Of a stretch of 64,000 bases of DNA, positions 9,578-19,375 are shown one piece after another. The DNA is taken from positions 1 through 64,000 of the forward strand of contig NZ_SJSC01000003.1 in assembly GCF_004352855.1 (NCBI RefSeq), in the 5' to 3' direction. This DNA is from Marinomonas sp. KMM3893. GTDB lineage: Bacteria > Pseudomonadota > Gammaproteobacteria > Pseudomonadales > Marinomonadaceae. Every line of letters starts with the position of its first letter. Position 1 is the stretch's first letter. The position numbers were made by a program, and so were the translations under genes. The notes beneath the pieces are model-generated. The model was not told the DNA's origin and made no database searches. It saw nothing but the letters and a program-made list of their open reading frames with translations.

Positions 9578-10069
9578 ATGCGCCTGACAACAAAAGGTCG
9601 TTATGCCGTAACCGCCATGCTTGATTTGGCGTTACATTCTGATCACGGCCCTGTGTCGTTATCCGATATCTCTAATCGACAAGCAATCTCTTTATCTTAC
9701 TTAGAGCAACTTTTTGCAAAATTGCGTAAGCAAGCATTGGTGACCAGTGTGCGCGGTCCTGGCGGAGGATACCGTTTAAGCCGAGCTCGTGATGAAATCT
9801 TTGTTGCGCAGATTGTTGATGCTGTAAATGAATCTGTCGATGCGACTGGCTGCAAAGGGAAAAGCGATTGCCAGGGCGGCAACACTTGTCTTACACACCA
9901 TTTGTGGTGTGATTTAAGTGACCAAATACATGATTTCTTAAATCAAATTAGTTTAGAGCAATTAGTGCGGCGAAATGACGTTCGACAGGTTGCTGAACGG
10001 CAGAATTCAGAGGGTCGTCAAGCGGCGCGTTCGAGTGAAGATAAAATCAGCGCGGCTATTGTTGGCTAG
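9578..10069 (+). CDS. iscR: IscR, Rrf2-family iron-sulfur cluster regulator
   Basis: 163 residues. The N-terminal winged helix starts [19 protein letters not shown], as in E. coli IscR. The 2Fe-2S ligands Cys92, Cys98, Cys104 and His107 lie at the E. coli positions, in [19 protein letters not shown]. It senses the cell's cluster status and represses biogenesis genes when loaded. It is the first gene of the suf operon here and carries two IscR operators upstream. It is clearly an IscR, not the SufR type usually tied to SUF operons, which matters for the history of the locus. Confidence 0.95.
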   Translation: MRLTTKGRYAVTAMLDLALHSDHGPVSLSDISNRQAISLSYLEQLFAKLRKQALVTSVRGPGGGYRLSRARDEIFVAQIVDAVNESVDATGCKGKSDCQGGNTCLTHHLWCDLSDQIHDFLNQISLEQLVRRNDVRQVAERQNSEGRQAARSSEDKISAAIVG

Positions 10070-10133
10070 AGCGACGTAGAAAATTGGTGTGTTTATACCA
10101 ACGCACCTGTTCCGATAAAAAGTGAGTTTTAAT

Positions 10134-11570
10134 ATGACTGAGCAGATAGATAAAGCGCTGGCGCGAGAATATGAAGCCGGGTTTGTGTCTGATGTGGAAT
10201 CAGAAACGTTTTTGCCAGGATTGGATGAAGATGTCATTCGCCGTATTTCAGGAATGAAGAACGAACCTGAATGGATGCTTGAGTGGCGCCTGAGTGCATT
10301 TCGTGAATGGCTAGAGATGGAAGAGCCGGATTGGGCTCATGTGGATTACCCTAAAATCGACTTCCAATCTATTTCTTACTACTCTGCACCAAAAAGTATG
10401 AAGGACAAACCTAAGTCATTGGACGAGGTTGACCCTGAACTACTGCGTACCTACGAGAAACTAGGTATTCCTCTCATTGAGCAGCAAATGCTGGCTGGTA
10501 TTGCGGTCGATGCGGTTTTTGACTCCGTATCGGTTGTTACCACCTTTCGTGACAAGCTAGAAGAAGCGGGTGTTATTTTCTGTCCGATTTCAGAAGCCAT
10601 TCAAAAATACCCAGAGCTAGTGAAAAAGTACCTAGGTAGTGTGGTTCCGAAAAAAGACAACTATTTTGCAGCGCTAAACTGTGCGGTCTTTACCGATGGT
10701 TCTTTTGTGTACATTCCAAAAGGCACGCGTTGCCCAATGGAATTGTCGACGTATTTCCGTATTAATGAACAAAACACCGGTCAATTTGAGCGTACCTTGA
10801 TTATTGCCGACGAAGGCAGTCATGTGAGCTACCTAGAAGGTTGTACCGCGCCTCAGCGTGATGAAAATCAATTGCACGCCGCGGTGGTTGAGTTGGTTGC
10901 GTTGGACGATGCTGAAATCAAATACTCAACGGTACAAAACTGGTATCCAGGCGATGAAGACGGTAAAGGCGGTATTTTTAACTTCGTTACCAAACGAGGC
11001 ATTTGCCATACCAATGCCAAAATTTCTTGGACACAAGTAGAAACCGGTTCTTCTGTTACTTGGAAATACCCAAGCTGTATTTTGAAAGGTGACAACAGTG
11101 TTGGTGAGTTCTACTCCGTTGCCCTGACTCGTGGACGCCAGCAGGCGGATACGGGTACCAAGATGATTCACCTTGGTAAAAATACTCGCTCGACCATTAT
11201 CTCTAAAGGTATTTCAGCGGGTAAGAGTAACAACAGCTACCGTGGCCTAGTTCGTATGAACCCAGGCGCGAAAGGCGCTCGTAACTTTACCCAGTGTGAC
11301 TCCTTATTGATCGGCGATCAATGTGGCGCCCATACCTTCCCTTATATTGAAAGCCGTAATCCATCGGCGATCATTGAGCATGAAGCGACGACGTCTAAAG
11401 TCAGCGATGAGCAGATGTTTTTATGTCGTCAGCGAGGCTTAGACCCAGAAAAAGCGGTCTCAATGATAGTGAATGGCTTCTGTAAGGAAGTGTTCAAAGA
11501 ATTACCAATGGAATTTGCCGTTGAAGCGGGCAAGTTACTAGAAATTAGCCTTGAAGGCTCTGTAGGTTAA
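10134..11570 (+). CDS. sufB: SufB, Fe-S cluster scaffold subunit
   Basis: 478 residues, close to the 495 of E. coli SufB. The beta-helix core and C-terminal region are well conserved ([10 protein letters not shown]-like [15 protein letters not shown] near residue 365, and [18 protein letters not shown]). SufB joins SufC and SufD in the SufBC2D complex and builds clusters with sulfur delivered by SufE. ATG 10134 was chosen over an in-frame GTG twelve bases upstream because AGTGAG lies at normal spacing and SufB proteins do not need the extra residues. It sits 64 bases after iscR in the same operon. Confidence 0.95.
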   Translation: MTEQIDKALAREYEAGFVSDVESETFLPGLDEDVIRRISGMKNEPEWMLEWRLSAFREWLEMEEPDWAHVDYPKIDFQSISYYSAPKSMKDKPKSLDEVDPELLRTYEKLGIPLIEQQMLAGIAVDAVFDSVSVVTTFRDKLEEAGVIFCPISEAIQKYPELVKKYLGSVVPKKDNYFAALNCAVFTDGSFVYIPKGTRCPMELSTYFRINEQNTGQFERTLIIADEGSHVSYLEGCTAPQRDENQLHAAVVELVALDDAEIKYSTVQNWYPGDEDGKGGIFNFVTKRGICHTNAKISWTQVETGSSVTWKYPSCILKGDNSVGEFYSVALTRGRQQADTGTKMIHLGKNTRSTIISKGISAGKSNNSYRGLVRMNPGAKGARNFTQCDSLLIGDQCGAHTFPYIESRNPSAIIEHEATTSKVSDEQMFLCRQRGLDPEKAVSMIVNGFCKEVFKELPMEFAVEAGKLLEISLEGSVG

Positions 11571-11583
11571 GGAATTATTGAAG

Positions 11584-12369
11584 ATGTCGAACACGAACAG
11601 TTTGTTGACGATCAAAGACTTGTACGCCAGCGTTGAAGATAAGCAAATCATCAAAGGGCTTAATCTAGACATTAAACCAGGCGAAGTTCACGCAATTATG
11701 GGCCCAAATGGTGCCGGTAAAAGTACTCTAGGTTATGTGCTATCTGGCCGTGACGGTTACAGTGTGGATGGCGGCAGCGTTGCGTTAGCTGGCCAAGATT
11801 TGTTGGAAATGGAAACAGAAGACCGTGCCCGTGCCGGACTTTTCTTGGCTTTCCAATACCCAGTTGAAATCCCTGGTGTGAGTAACCTTGAGTTTCTTAA
11901 AGCCTCTGTCGATGCGCAGCGTGAAGCGCGTGGCGAAGAAGCGATTACGTCTGCGGAGTTCTTGAAAGAAGCTAAAATCGCTTGTAAACAAGTGGATTTG
12001 CCAGTGTCTTTCTTGAAGCGTGGCGTTAATGAAGGCTTCTCTGGTGGTGAGAAAAAACGTAACGAATTAATGCAAATGCTCCTGCTTAAACCAAAACTGT
12101 GCATCCTAGATGAAACAGATTCTGGTTTGGATATTGATGCTTTGCAAGTGGTTGCTGAAGGCGTTAATAGTCAGCGTTCTGCGGATCGCAGCTTTATTGT
12201 TGTGACCCATTACCAGCGTCTTTTAGACTACATTAAACCGGACTTTGTTCATGTATTGTCTGATGGCAAAATTGTCAAAAGTGGCGATGCTTCTTTGGCG
12301 CATGAGCTAGAAGCACAAGGCTACGCTTGGTTGCAAAAAGCACCAGCTGAAGACGAGCTAGAGGGGTAA
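11584..12369 (+). CDS. sufC: SufC, ABC-type ATPase of the SUF complex
   Basis: 261 residues. Walker A is GPNGAGKST, the signature is FSGGEKKRNE and Walker B runs LCILDETDSGLD, all as in SufC. It is a soluble ABC ATPase that binds SufB and SufD and drives cluster assembly. There is no membrane partner. ATG 11584 is used; a TTG six bases earlier is closer to the AAGGA and could also serve. It follows sufB by 13 bases. Confidence 0.95.
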   Translation: MSNTNSLLTIKDLYASVEDKQIIKGLNLDIKPGEVHAIMGPNGAGKSTLGYVLSGRDGYSVDGGSVALAGQDLLEMETEDRARAGLFLAFQYPVEIPGVSNLEFLKASVDAQREARGEEAITSAEFLKEAKIACKQVDLPVSFLKRGVNEGFSGGEKKRNELMQMLLLKPKLCILDETDSGLDIDALQVVAEGVNSQRSADRSFIVVTHYQRLLDYIKPDFVHVLSDGKIVKSGDASLAHELEAQGYAWLQKAPAEDELEG

Positions 12370-12372
12370 TGC

Positions 12373-13632
12373 ATGAGTGAATGGTTAGAAAGCGCCATTA
12401 CTCGAGCGCAAAATCTTGATGATTGGCTTGCTCCTAAACGTGCGCATGCTCTTGAGTTACTAGCGCAAACGAAATGGCCTACACGTAAGACGGAAGCGTG
12501 GCGTTATACGCCGCTGCGTCCTGTTGAACGAACTCAAGCGGGCGTTGTTTCTCATGACGTCGATTTGTCACCAGAAGCAATTACTGGGCTTACAGCGATT
12601 GAATTGGTGTTTGTGAATGGCAAATTTGATGCAGCACAATCCACTAAAGAGCTACCAGCAGGCTTGCTTGTTTCTTTAGGTCGAAACCTAGACGCTACCC
12701 AGCAAGCCGCGGCGTTAAATGCGTTTTCTGCTATTAAACCTGAGCGTCATTTGTTTGGTTTGGTGAACGATGCATTAGCAGAAGATGTGATGATTGTCTC
12801 TGTTGCGCAAGGGGTTGAGATTGCTCAGCCGATTCGCATTAGCTCGTTATTGAGTCAAGGGGCAGAGTCCCATACTCGTGTTCAAGTGTCGCTTGCTGAC
12901 GGTGCTCGTTTGACTGTGATTGAAGACATTCAATCACAAGGTGACACATTAAGTACCGCGTTTGTTGAATACGATATTGCGGCCAATGCGTACTTGGAGC
13001 ATTACCGTTTTGCGTTGCAAACTGGCAGCAATGTTGCCATTGGTGGCAGTCACTTTAATTTGAGTGATAAATCGAAAATGCACAGCAGCATTGTTGGTTT
13101 TGGCAGCGACTTGTCGCGCTTAGATACCGACATCATCCATGGGGGTGAGTTTGCGGACGCTAAGCTGAATGCGATTTACCTGCTCGATGGTAAAGAGTTG
13201 TTTGACCTTCATGCGACGGTTGAGCACGCGATGCCTAACGGTACGACCGAAGAGAACGTACGTTGCATCGTCGCTGATCGTGCTCGCGCGGTGTTTAATG
13301 GTCGAATTCACATTCATCGTGATGCTCAAAAAACGTTAGCCGCGTTGAATAACCGCAATTTGTTGATGTCAGACAAAGCGGAAATTAATACTAAGCCTGA
13401 GTTGGAAATCTACGCTGATGATGTGCGTTGTGCTCATGGTGCGACGGTTGCAGAGATTGATAAGCAAGCGCTGTATTACTTGCAAACACGTGGCGTGAGT
13501 CGTTCAAAAGCTCAGGTGATGCTCAACTTTGGTTTTATTAACGAGTTGATTGATTTAATGCCAAATGCGGCGTTGGCGGAGTGGGTTCGTCCTATTATTC
13601 GTGAACGTTTTGCGCAAATGGAAGTGAAGTAA
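12373..13632 (+). CDS. sufD: SufD, SufBC2D complex subunit
   Basis: 419 residues, as usual for SufD. The C-terminal half contains the SufB/SufD beta-helix core (IVADRARAVFNGRIHIHRDA, and DDVRCAHGATVAEIDKQALYYL near the end). The FNG-HIHRDA and CAHGATV motifs are the SufD signature. It starts three bases after the sufC stop, with GAGGGG as the ribosome site inside the end of sufC, so the two are probably translationally coupled. Confidence 0.93.
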   Translation: MSEWLESAITRAQNLDDWLAPKRAHALELLAQTKWPTRKTEAWRYTPLRPVERTQAGVVSHDVDLSPEAITGLTAIELVFVNGKFDAAQSTKELPAGLLVSLGRNLDATQQAAALNAFSAIKPERHLFGLVNDALAEDVMIVSVAQGVEIAQPIRISSLLSQGAESHTRVQVSLADGARLTVIEDIQSQGDTLSTAFVEYDIAANAYLEHYRFALQTGSNVAIGGSHFNLSDKSKMHSSIVGFGSDLSRLDTDIIHGGEFADAKLNAIYLLDGKELFDLHATVEHAMPNGTTEENVRCIVADRARAVFNGRIHIHRDAQKTLAALNNRNLLMSDKAEINTKPELEIYADDVRCAHGATVAEIDKQALYYLQTRGVSRSKAQVMLNFGFINELIDLMPNAALAEWVRPIIRERFAQMEVK

Positions 13633-13643
13633 GCGAGAAACGA

Positions 13644-14861
13644 ATGAGTCTTGATGTAGCAGCTATCCGTGAACAGTTTCCGATTTTAAAGCGTGAAATT
13701 GATGGTAACCCTCTTGTTTATCTCGACAATGCGGCCACGACCCAGAAGCCGCAATGTGTGATTGATGCTTTGGTTAATTACTATACGACCTGTAATTCCA
13801 ATGTGCATCGTGGGGCGCATCGTCTTGCGGATGAGGCAACGCGTCATTTCGAAGCGGCTCGTGATATCGTCAAAGACTTCATTAATGCGCCGAAACGCGA
13901 AGAAGTCATTTGGACATCTGGTACAACGGAAGGCATCAATATTATTGCCAATGGCTTGGGGCAATTATTGTCTCCAGGCGATGAAGTCATTACCACAGGC
14001 ATGGATCACCATGCCAATTTGGTGACTTGGCAGCAAGCTTGTAAGGTGTCTGGGGCGACATTAAAAACGGTTCCAGTATTGGATTCTGGTGAACTGGACC
14101 AGTCCGCCTACAGTGCTTTGTTGAATGAACGCACTAAATTTGTTGCTTTTCCCCATGTGTCTAATGCGCTTGGTACGGTTAACCCAATCAAAGAAATGAC
14201 CGCGAAAGCGAAACAGGTCGGCGCTTGGGTGTTGGTGGATGGTGCTCAAGGCGCTGCTCATGGCCGTGTTGATGTGCAAGATATTGGTTGTGATTTTTAT
14301 GCGTTTTCAGGGCATAAAATTTATGGGCCAATGGGCGTCGGCGCGTTGTGGGGCAAAGCGTCTGTATTGGCGAATTGGCCTGTTTGGCGCACCGGCGGTG
14401 AGATGATTTCAACGGTGACTTTGCAAGACGCCACTTGGAATGTTCTGCCGTATCGTTTTGAGGCTGGCACGCCGAACGTCGGTGATGCGATTGCGATGGG
14501 CGAAGCAATTCGCTGGTTTAGCGCGCTTGATCAAGACGCGGTTGCGGCCCATGAAAAAGCCTTGCTGGATCATGCCACGGAACTGGCAGAACAGTTTGAA
14601 GGTTTGACCATTATTGGTCAGGCCAAAGAAAAGATTGGTGTGTTGAGCTTTGTGCTAGACCACGGTCATCCAGCGGACATTGGGTTCCTGCTTGACCGTC
14701 AGGGAATCGCGGTACGAACCGGCGATCACTGCGCTCAGCCGCTAATGGCGCGCTTTAATGTGCCTGGCACTGCGCGTGCGTCCTTCTCGGTTTATAATAC
14801 TTTAGAAGAAGTTGATGCCTTATTTGCTGCGCTGAAAAAAGTGCGCACCATGTTGGCTTAG
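13644..14861 (+). CDS. sufS: SufS, type II cysteine desulfurase
   Basis: 405 residues. The PLP lysine lies in AFSGHKIYGP, and the catalytic Cys363 in RTGDHCAQPLM, matching Cys364 of E. coli SufS. It removes sulfur from cysteine and hands the persulfide to SufE. It lies eleven bases after sufD. A second desulfurase of the IscS type is encoded 1.5 kb downstream, so this operon has two. Confidence 0.95.
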   Translation: MSLDVAAIREQFPILKREIDGNPLVYLDNAATTQKPQCVIDALVNYYTTCNSNVHRGAHRLADEATRHFEAARDIVKDFINAPKREEVIWTSGTTEGINIIANGLGQLLSPGDEVITTGMDHHANLVTWQQACKVSGATLKTVPVLDSGELDQSAYSALLNERTKFVAFPHVSNALGTVNPIKEMTAKAKQVGAWVLVDGAQGAAHGRVDVQDIGCDFYAFSGHKIYGPMGVGALWGKASVLANWPVWRTGGEMISTVTLQDATWNVLPYRFEAGTPNVGDAIAMGEAIRWFSALDQDAVAAHEKALLDHATELAEQFEGLTIIGQAKEKIGVLSFVLDHGHPADIGFLLDRQGIAVRTGDHCAQPLMARFNVPGTARASFSVYNTLEEVDALFAALKKVRTMLA

Positions 14862-14870
14862 GAGAATTTG

Positions 14871-15221
14871 ATGACAGCAACAACATTTGATCCTGTCTCT
14901 AGCGTGTCGTTAACCGCTTCCGCACAGAAATACTTTGCGTCTAAATTGGCAAAACAACCGAATAAATTGATTCGTTTAAGCACCAAAGAAAGTGGCTGTA
15001 CAGGCTTTTCTTATGTGCTGGACATCGTCGATGGTGCCTCGGAACAAGACACTGTTTTGTCGTTTGGTGACGTTACCTTCGCGGTAGATTCGTCTTCAGC
15101 GCAGATGTTAAAGGGAACCGAAATTGATTTGGTTCGCGAAGGCGTTAACGAAGTGGTTAAGTTTAATAATCCTAACGTTGTGGCGGAATGTGGCTGTGGC
15201 GAAAGCTTTAGTGTGAGCTGA
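14871..15221 (+). CDS. sufA: SufA, A-type Fe-S carrier
   Basis: 116 residues of the HesB/IscA/SufA family. The three cluster-binding cysteines are seen in ESGCTGFSYVLD and in the C-terminal ECGCGESF. It accepts clusters from SufBCD and passes them to apoproteins. ATG 14871 is preceded by GGAG at good spacing; an upstream TTG is less likely. In E. coli sufA leads the operon, whereas here it follows sufS. Assignment as SufA rather than IscA rests mainly on context. Confidence 0.85.
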   Translation: MTATTFDPVSSVSLTASAQKYFASKLAKQPNKLIRLSTKESGCTGFSYVLDIVDGASEQDTVLSFGDVTFAVDSSSAQMLKGTEIDLVREGVNEVVKFNNPNVVAECGCGESFSVS

Positions 15222-15224
15222 TTC

Positions 15225-15755
15225 ATGCAAAAAATGGTAGTAACACAGCGTGCTTGTCCTGCTCGAAGAGTACCCAGCGGCGAGCCGACAAGCATTCCTG
15301 AAGGTCAGTTCATTACAATTAATCAAAGCTTAGGTGGTAATTACACTGTCACGTGGCAAGGCAATATGCTGCGTATTGACGGCACTGATGCAGAGGCAAT
15401 TGGTCAGCAACCAGAGGTCCTTAATTTCGAAAATTTAGGCTCTGATGAGATTAGCGAAGAGCAAGTCTGGCAGGCACTGAATACGATTTATGACCCGGAA
15501 ATTCCGATCAGTTTAGTGTCACTTGGTTTGGTTTATAAAGTGGCGCTGGATCAAGCAAGCAAAAATGTACAGATTGATATGACGTTGACGGCACCTGGGT
15601 GTGGTATGGGGCCTGTTTTAGTTGGCGATGTGAAATATCGTGTCGCGAAAGTACCGAATGTTGAATCTGTTTCTGTTGAGCTGGTGTTTGATCCGCCTTG
15701 GTCTCGTGAAATGATGAGTGAAGAAGCTCAGTTAGAGGCTGGCCTTTTCTTTTAA
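15225..15755 (+). CDS. sufT: SufT, MIP18/DUF59 Fe-S assembly protein
   Basis: 176 residues. An N-terminal extension of about 75 residues is followed by the DUF59/MIP18 domain, with YDPEIPISLVSLGLVYKV and the TAPGCGMGPVL loop holding the conserved Cys. SufT proteins assist Fe-S maturation and are commonly found in SUF operons that lack sufE at this position. It starts four bases after sufA and is followed by an intrinsic terminator, so sufE and the iscS-like gene may be only partly cotranscribed. Confidence 0.88.
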   Translation: MQKMVVTQRACPARRVPSGEPTSIPEGQFITINQSLGGNYTVTWQGNMLRIDGTDAEAIGQQPEVLNFENLGSDEISEEQVWQALNTIYDPEIPISLVSLGLVYKVALDQASKNVQIDMTLTAPGCGMGPVLVGDVKYRVAKVPNVESVSVELVFDPPWSREMMSEEAQLEAGLFF

Positions 15756-15801
15756 CGCCTTCGGTCAGTTCGTTACATCGAATACAATAAGAAACGGCCT
15801 T

Positions 15802-15825
15802 GGCACTTGCTAAGTGCCGTTTTGT
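15802..15825 (+). terminator. Terminator after sufT
   Basis: GGCACTT (15802-15808) pairs with AAGTGCC (15812-15818) around a GCT loop, with CGTTTTGTTTTT-like T-rich bases following. It splits the locus into iscR-sufBCDSAT and sufE-iscS. It may act as a partial terminator if the downstream genes are read through. Confidence 0.8.
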
Positions 15826-15893
15826 TTTTATAGGCGTTCACTTAATGACACGCCTTTTATTATTTTATCGCGTTTACGCAAAAGAGGGGAGTC

Positions 15894-16319
15894 ATGTCCT
15901 TACCAAGTACAGAAGAGATTGTAGACGATCTGTTGTTTTTCGACGATTGGGAAGATAAGTACAAATACATCATTGATTTAGGTAAGTCTTTGCCGGTTTT
16001 TGATGATGCTTGGCGCACGCCAGAGCGTTTGGTGAAAGGTTGTCAGAGCAGCGTTTGGATTCAACCAGGCAGTGAACAAGATGCGGCGAAAGGTGAAGTG
16101 TTGACGTTTGCCGTAGACAGTGACGCCATCATTGTTCGTGGTCTATTGGGGTTGGTGTTGGCTGCGCTAAATCATAAAACGCCAGAAGAAATTTTAGCGT
16201 TTGATGTGACCGGCTATTTTGAAGAGTTGGATCTTGAACGTCATCTAAGCCCAACGCGTGGCAATGGTTTACGTTCTATCGTTGGTCGCATTCAAAATAT
16301 TGCTAAATCTGCTGCTTAA
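15894..16319 (+). CDS. sufE: SufE, sulfur acceptor for SufS
   Basis: 141 residues. The active Cys is in [12 protein letters not shown] (about residue 51), the hallmark of SufE/CsdE. It takes the persulfide from SufS, stimulates it and passes sulfur to SufB. It lies just after the terminator behind sufT and 35 bases before the IscS-type gene. Confidence 0.93.
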   Translation: MSLPSTEEIVDDLLFFDDWEDKYKYIIDLGKSLPVFDDAWRTPERLVKGCQSSVWIQPGSEQDAAKGEVLTFAVDSDAIIVRGLLGLVLAALNHKTPEEILAFDVTGYFEELDLERHLSPTRGNGLRSIVGRIQNIAKSAA

Positions 16320-16354
16320 TTGGCTTAAGCCGTGCTGTTTTCTCGGAGAAAGAT

Positions 16355-17500
16355 ATGAATACCCCCGTTTATTTAGATTATTCTGCTACCACGCCAGTTG
16401 ACCCTAGAGTGGCTGAAAAAATGATGGCTTGCCTGACGCCGGATGGTAATTTTGGCAACCCAGCTTCACGTTCTCATCTATTTGGTTGGCGTGCAGAAGA
16501 AGCGGTGGAAGAGGCGAGAATGCAAGTGGCGGCTTTGATTCATGCTGAGTCACGCGAAATTGTGTGGACCTCAGGGGCAACAGAAGCCAATAACTTGGCG
16601 CTGAAAGGCGTGGCGCATGCTTATCGTCAAAAAGGGCGCCATATCATCACATCGATGATAGAGCACAAAGCCGTATTGGACCCTTGCAAGCAACTTGAAA
16701 AAGAAGGCTTTGAAGTCACCTATTTAAAGCCAGACAGTCACGGTGTTATTGCGTTAAGTCAGGTTCAAGAAGCGCTTCGCGAAGACACCATTTTAGTGTC
16801 TTTGATGCACGGCAATAATGAACTTGGCGTATTAACTGACATTGCTGCGATTGGTGAGTTAACGCGAGCTAATGGTGTGTTTCTTCATGTGGATGCTGCT
16901 CAAACCACGGGTAAAGTTGCCATTGATGTGAACGCAATGAAAGTGGATTTGATGTCTCTAACCGCCCATAAAACTTATGGTCCAAAAGGCATTGGCGCCT
17001 TGTATGTACGTCGTACCCCAAAAGTGAAACTGGATGCACAGATTCATGGTGGTGGTCACGAGCGTGGCATGCGTTCGGGTACATTAGCGACCCATCAAAT
17101 CGTTGGTATGGGCGAAGCTTTTCGTTTGGCGGGCGAGGAAATGGAGCAAGACTGTGCTCGTATTGAAGCCTTGCGAAATCGTTTATGGAACGCTTTAAAT
17201 ACATTGCCTGGCGTCCATTTGAACGGGGACGCTGACGCGCGCGTTGCAGGGGTATTGAATGTGGGTTTTGCGGATGTTGATGGCGAAATTTTACTGATGT
17301 CGTTAACGGACATTGCTGTCTCGTCTGGTTCTGCTTGTACTTCGGCAAGCTTGGAGCCGTCTTATGTGTTGCGAGCCATTGGCTTGTCTGATGCCTTGGC
17401 GCACAGTTCATTGCGCTTGTCGGTTGGGCGCTTTACCACAGAAGCGGAAGTGGATTTTGCCGCGACAACGATAAAAAACGCAGTGAGTAAGCTTAGATAA
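16355..17500 (+). CDS. iscS: IscS-type cysteine desulfurase lacking the C-terminal tail
   Basis: 381 residues against 404 in E. coli IscS. The N-terminus ([19 protein letters not shown]), the PLP lysine region ([15 protein letters not shown]) and the catalytic loop [17 protein letters not shown] with Cys328 are IscS-like almost residue for residue. The protein ends at SKLR, where E. coli IscS continues for about 23 residues of tail that take part in IscU binding. Frames after the stop do not encode the tail. No iscU, hscAB or fdx gene is nearby. It is probably a remnant of an ISC operon retained for tRNA thiolation and other sulfur transfers, or as a donor to SufE. The function is inferred. 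Confidence 0.88.
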   Translation: MNTPVYLDYSATTPVDPRVAEKMMACLTPDGNFGNPASRSHLFGWRAEEAVEEARMQVAALIHAESREIVWTSGATEANNLALKGVAHAYRQKGRHIITSMIEHKAVLDPCKQLEKEGFEVTYLKPDSHGVIALSQVQEALREDTILVSLMHGNNELGVLTDIAAIGELTRANGVFLHVDAAQTTGKVAIDVNAMKVDLMSLTAHKTYGPKGIGALYVRRTPKVKLDAQIHGGGHERGMRSGTLATHQIVGMGEAFRLAGEEMEQDCARIEALRNRLWNALNTLPGVHLNGDADARVAGVLNVGFADVDGEILLMSLTDIAVSSGSACTSASLEPSYVLRAIGLSDALAHSSLRLSVGRFTTEAEVDFAATTIKNAVSKLR

Positions 17501-17562
17501 GATGGAATTGCTCGAAAAGCGTCTTTTAAATACGATATAACAAAAGAAAACGCGTTTCGGCA

Positions 17563-17591
17563 TACAATTTTAACAAAGAGATGCGTATAAT
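17563..17591 (+). promoter_or_regulatory. Probable ndk promoter
   Basis: A consensus -10 box TATAAT (17586-17591), preceded by TGCG, lies 72 bases upstream of the ndk ATG. The best -35 at 17-base spacing is the weak TACAAT (17563-17568). Assigned from the strong -10 box in the 162-base gap. Confidence 0.55.
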
Positions 17592-17662
17592 CCACGCGCT
17601 GAACTTTTATGTCTTGGGTCATGTTAAACATCACCCTTTTGAATTTAATTTGGAGTTATATC

Positions 17663-18070
17663 ATGGCGTTGGAACGTACTCTTTCTATCATCAAACCAGA
17701 TGCTGTTGCGAAAAACGTAATTGGCGAAATCTACACTCGTTTCGAGCGTGCTGGTCTTAAAATCGTTGAAGCTAAAATGGTTCAACTAGACGACGAATTG
17801 GCTGGCGGTTTTTACGCTGAGCACAAAGAACGTCCTTTCTACAAAGACTTGGTTGGTTTCATGACTTCTGGTCCTGTTGTTGTTTCTGTTCTTGAAGGTG
17901 AAGGTGCTGTTCTTCGTCACCGTGAACTAATGGGTGCTACTAACCCTAAAGAAGCGGCTGCTGGCACTTTGCGTGCAGATTACGCAACTTCTATCGATGC
18001 TAACGCTGTACACGGTTCTGATTCTGTTGAATCAGCAGCTCGTGAAATTGCTTACTTCTTCGGTAAGTAA
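17663..18070 (+). CDS. ndk: Nucleoside diphosphate kinase
   Basis: 135 residues. The start [18 protein letters not shown], the [14 protein letters not shown] stretch and the active-site histidine in [14 protein letters not shown] are diagnostic. It transfers the gamma phosphate between nucleoside triphosphates and diphosphates. GGAG precedes ATG 17663; an upstream in-frame start would add 18 unlike residues. In related bacteria ndk directly follows the isc operon, which supports reading this as the isc locus. Its high use of C-ending Phe and Tyr codons suggests strong expression. Confidence 0.96.
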   Translation: MALERTLSIIKPDAVAKNVIGEIYTRFERAGLKIVEAKMVQLDDELAGGFYAEHKERPFYKDLVGFMTSGPVVVSVLEGEGAVLRHRELMGATNPKEAAAGTLRADYATSIDANAVHGSDSVESAAREIAYFFGK

Positions 18071-18106
18071 TTGACAGCTAGGACTTTTATGTCCGAACTG
18101 ATTTGT

Positions 18107-18132
18107 AAAAGCGGGCGCTAGCCCGCTTTTTT
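18107..18132 (+). terminator. ndk terminator
   Basis: AAAAGCGGGC (18107-18116) pairs with GCCCGCTTTT (18121-18130) around a GCTA loop, with the arm running into further T. A strong intrinsic terminator 37 bases after ndk. Confidence 0.92.
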
Positions 18133-18142
18133 ACAGAGGCTT

Positions 18143-18174
18143 CTGAAAAGACCTTTCTTTTCAGAGGCTTTTTT
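18143..18174 (+). terminator. Second terminator after ndk
   Basis: CTGAAAAG (18143-18150) pairs with CTTTTCAG (18157-18164) with an ACCTTT loop, and AGGCTTTTTT follows. It backs up the first hairpin, so rlmN must have its own promoter in the short remaining gap. Confidence 0.75.
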
Positions 18175-18214
18175 CGTTTACACTTAATGCTATACACAGC
18201 AAGCGATATTTATT

Positions 18215-19330
18215 ATGACTGACATCAAAAAAATAAACCTATTGGGTTTATCTCCTGAAAAACTGATCGAGTATTTTGAATCCATCGGTGAGAAAAAATT
18301 CCGTGCCACTCAAGTGATGAAATGGATTCATCAAAAGGGCGCTGAAAGTTTCGAAGAAATGACGGATGTCAGTAAGGTGCTGCGCGCAAAATTGGAAAAG
18401 ACGTGCGAAATTCGCGCTCCAGAGATTGTTTCTCAAAACATTTCAACAGACGGTACACGTAAGTGGATCATCCGCACGGAAGGTGGCAAGAACGATTGTG
18501 TTGAGACGGTATTGATCCCTGATGGTGATCGTGCAACCTTGTGTGTGTCTTCTCAGGTTGGTTGCTCTTTGGATTGCAGTTTTTGCTCCACGGGTAAACA
18601 GGGCTTTAACCGTAACTTAACACCGGCTGAGATTATTGGTCAGGTGTGGATTGCGATTAAATCCTTTGGCCCAATGGACCCAAATGGTCCTCGCCGCGTG
18701 ACGAACGTCGTCATGATGGGCATGGGTGAGCCACTGATGAACTTTGAGCCTGTTGTCGATGCGATGATACTGATGATGCACGACAACGCGTATGGCTTGT
18801 CTAAGCGTCGTGTTACTTTGAGCACCTCTGGTGTGGTGCCAAAAATTTACGAGTTGGTAAAGCGTACCGATGTGTCACTGGCGATTTCTTTGCACGCACC
18901 CAATGATGCGCTGCGTAATGAACTTGTGCCTATTAACAAAAAATACCCTATTGCTGAGTTGATTGAATCCTGCCAGCATTATTTGGCTAATTTGCCGGAT
19001 AAACGCCACATCACGATTGAATACACCTTGATGTCGGGTGTGAACGACAACGAAAATCAGGCTCATGAGTTGGCGGAGTTGCTTCAAGAGTTGGAGTGTA
19101 AAATCAATTTGATACCATTCAACCCTTTCCCAAATTCGGGTTATGAAAAGCCATCTAATAATCGTACTCGTCGTTTCCAGAAAATTTTGGCTGACGCAGG
19201 CTATACTGTAACCGTGCGAACGACCCGTGGTGATGATATTGATGCGGCGTGTGGCCAATTAGTTGGTGACTTTCACGATAAGACACGTCGTAGTCAAAAG
19301 TACATAGAGTTGCGTGAAGTAAAGAGTTAA
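18215..19330 (+). CDS. rlmN: RlmN, 23S rRNA A2503 / tRNA A37 C2-methyltransferase
   Basis: 371 residues. The radical-SAM cysteines appear as [15 protein letters not shown], and the C-terminal catalytic Cys lies in [11 protein letters not shown]. The [10 protein letters not shown] motif is also RlmN-typical. It uses SAM and a 4Fe-4S cluster to methylate adenine C2 in 23S rRNA and some tRNAs. It leads the pilW-rodZ-ispG-hisS-yfgM-bamB string, as in pseudomonads. Confidence 0.95.
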   Translation: MTDIKKINLLGLSPEKLIEYFESIGEKKFRATQVMKWIHQKGAESFEEMTDVSKVLRAKLEKTCEIRAPEIVSQNISTDGTRKWIIRTEGGKNDCVETVLIPDGDRATLCVSSQVGCSLDCSFCSTGKQGFNRNLTPAEIIGQVWIAIKSFGPMDPNGPRRVTNVVMMGMGEPLMNFEPVVDAMILMMHDNAYGLSKRRVTLSTSGVVPKIYELVKRTDVSLAISLHAPNDALRNELVPINKKYPIAELIESCQHYLANLPDKRHITIEYTLMSGVNDNENQAHELAELLQELECKINLIPFNPFPNSGYEKPSNNRTRRFQKILADAGYTVTVRTTRGDDIDAACGQLVGDFHDKTRRSQKYIELREVKS

Positions 19331-19375
19331 GCGGATCGTTCCGAAACTCCTGTAATGTAAGACAAGGATGTCTTC

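Noticed and set aside
16869-17411. 180-codon open frame opposite iscS
   Set aside because: It lies wholly within the IscS-type gene on the other strand and its translation is rich in His, Gln and Pro without any domain pattern, as expected of an antisense shadow.
16355-17500. IscS-type gene as a truncated pseudogene
   Set aside because: All catalytic residues are present and only the IscU-binding tail is missing, so the protein should be active.
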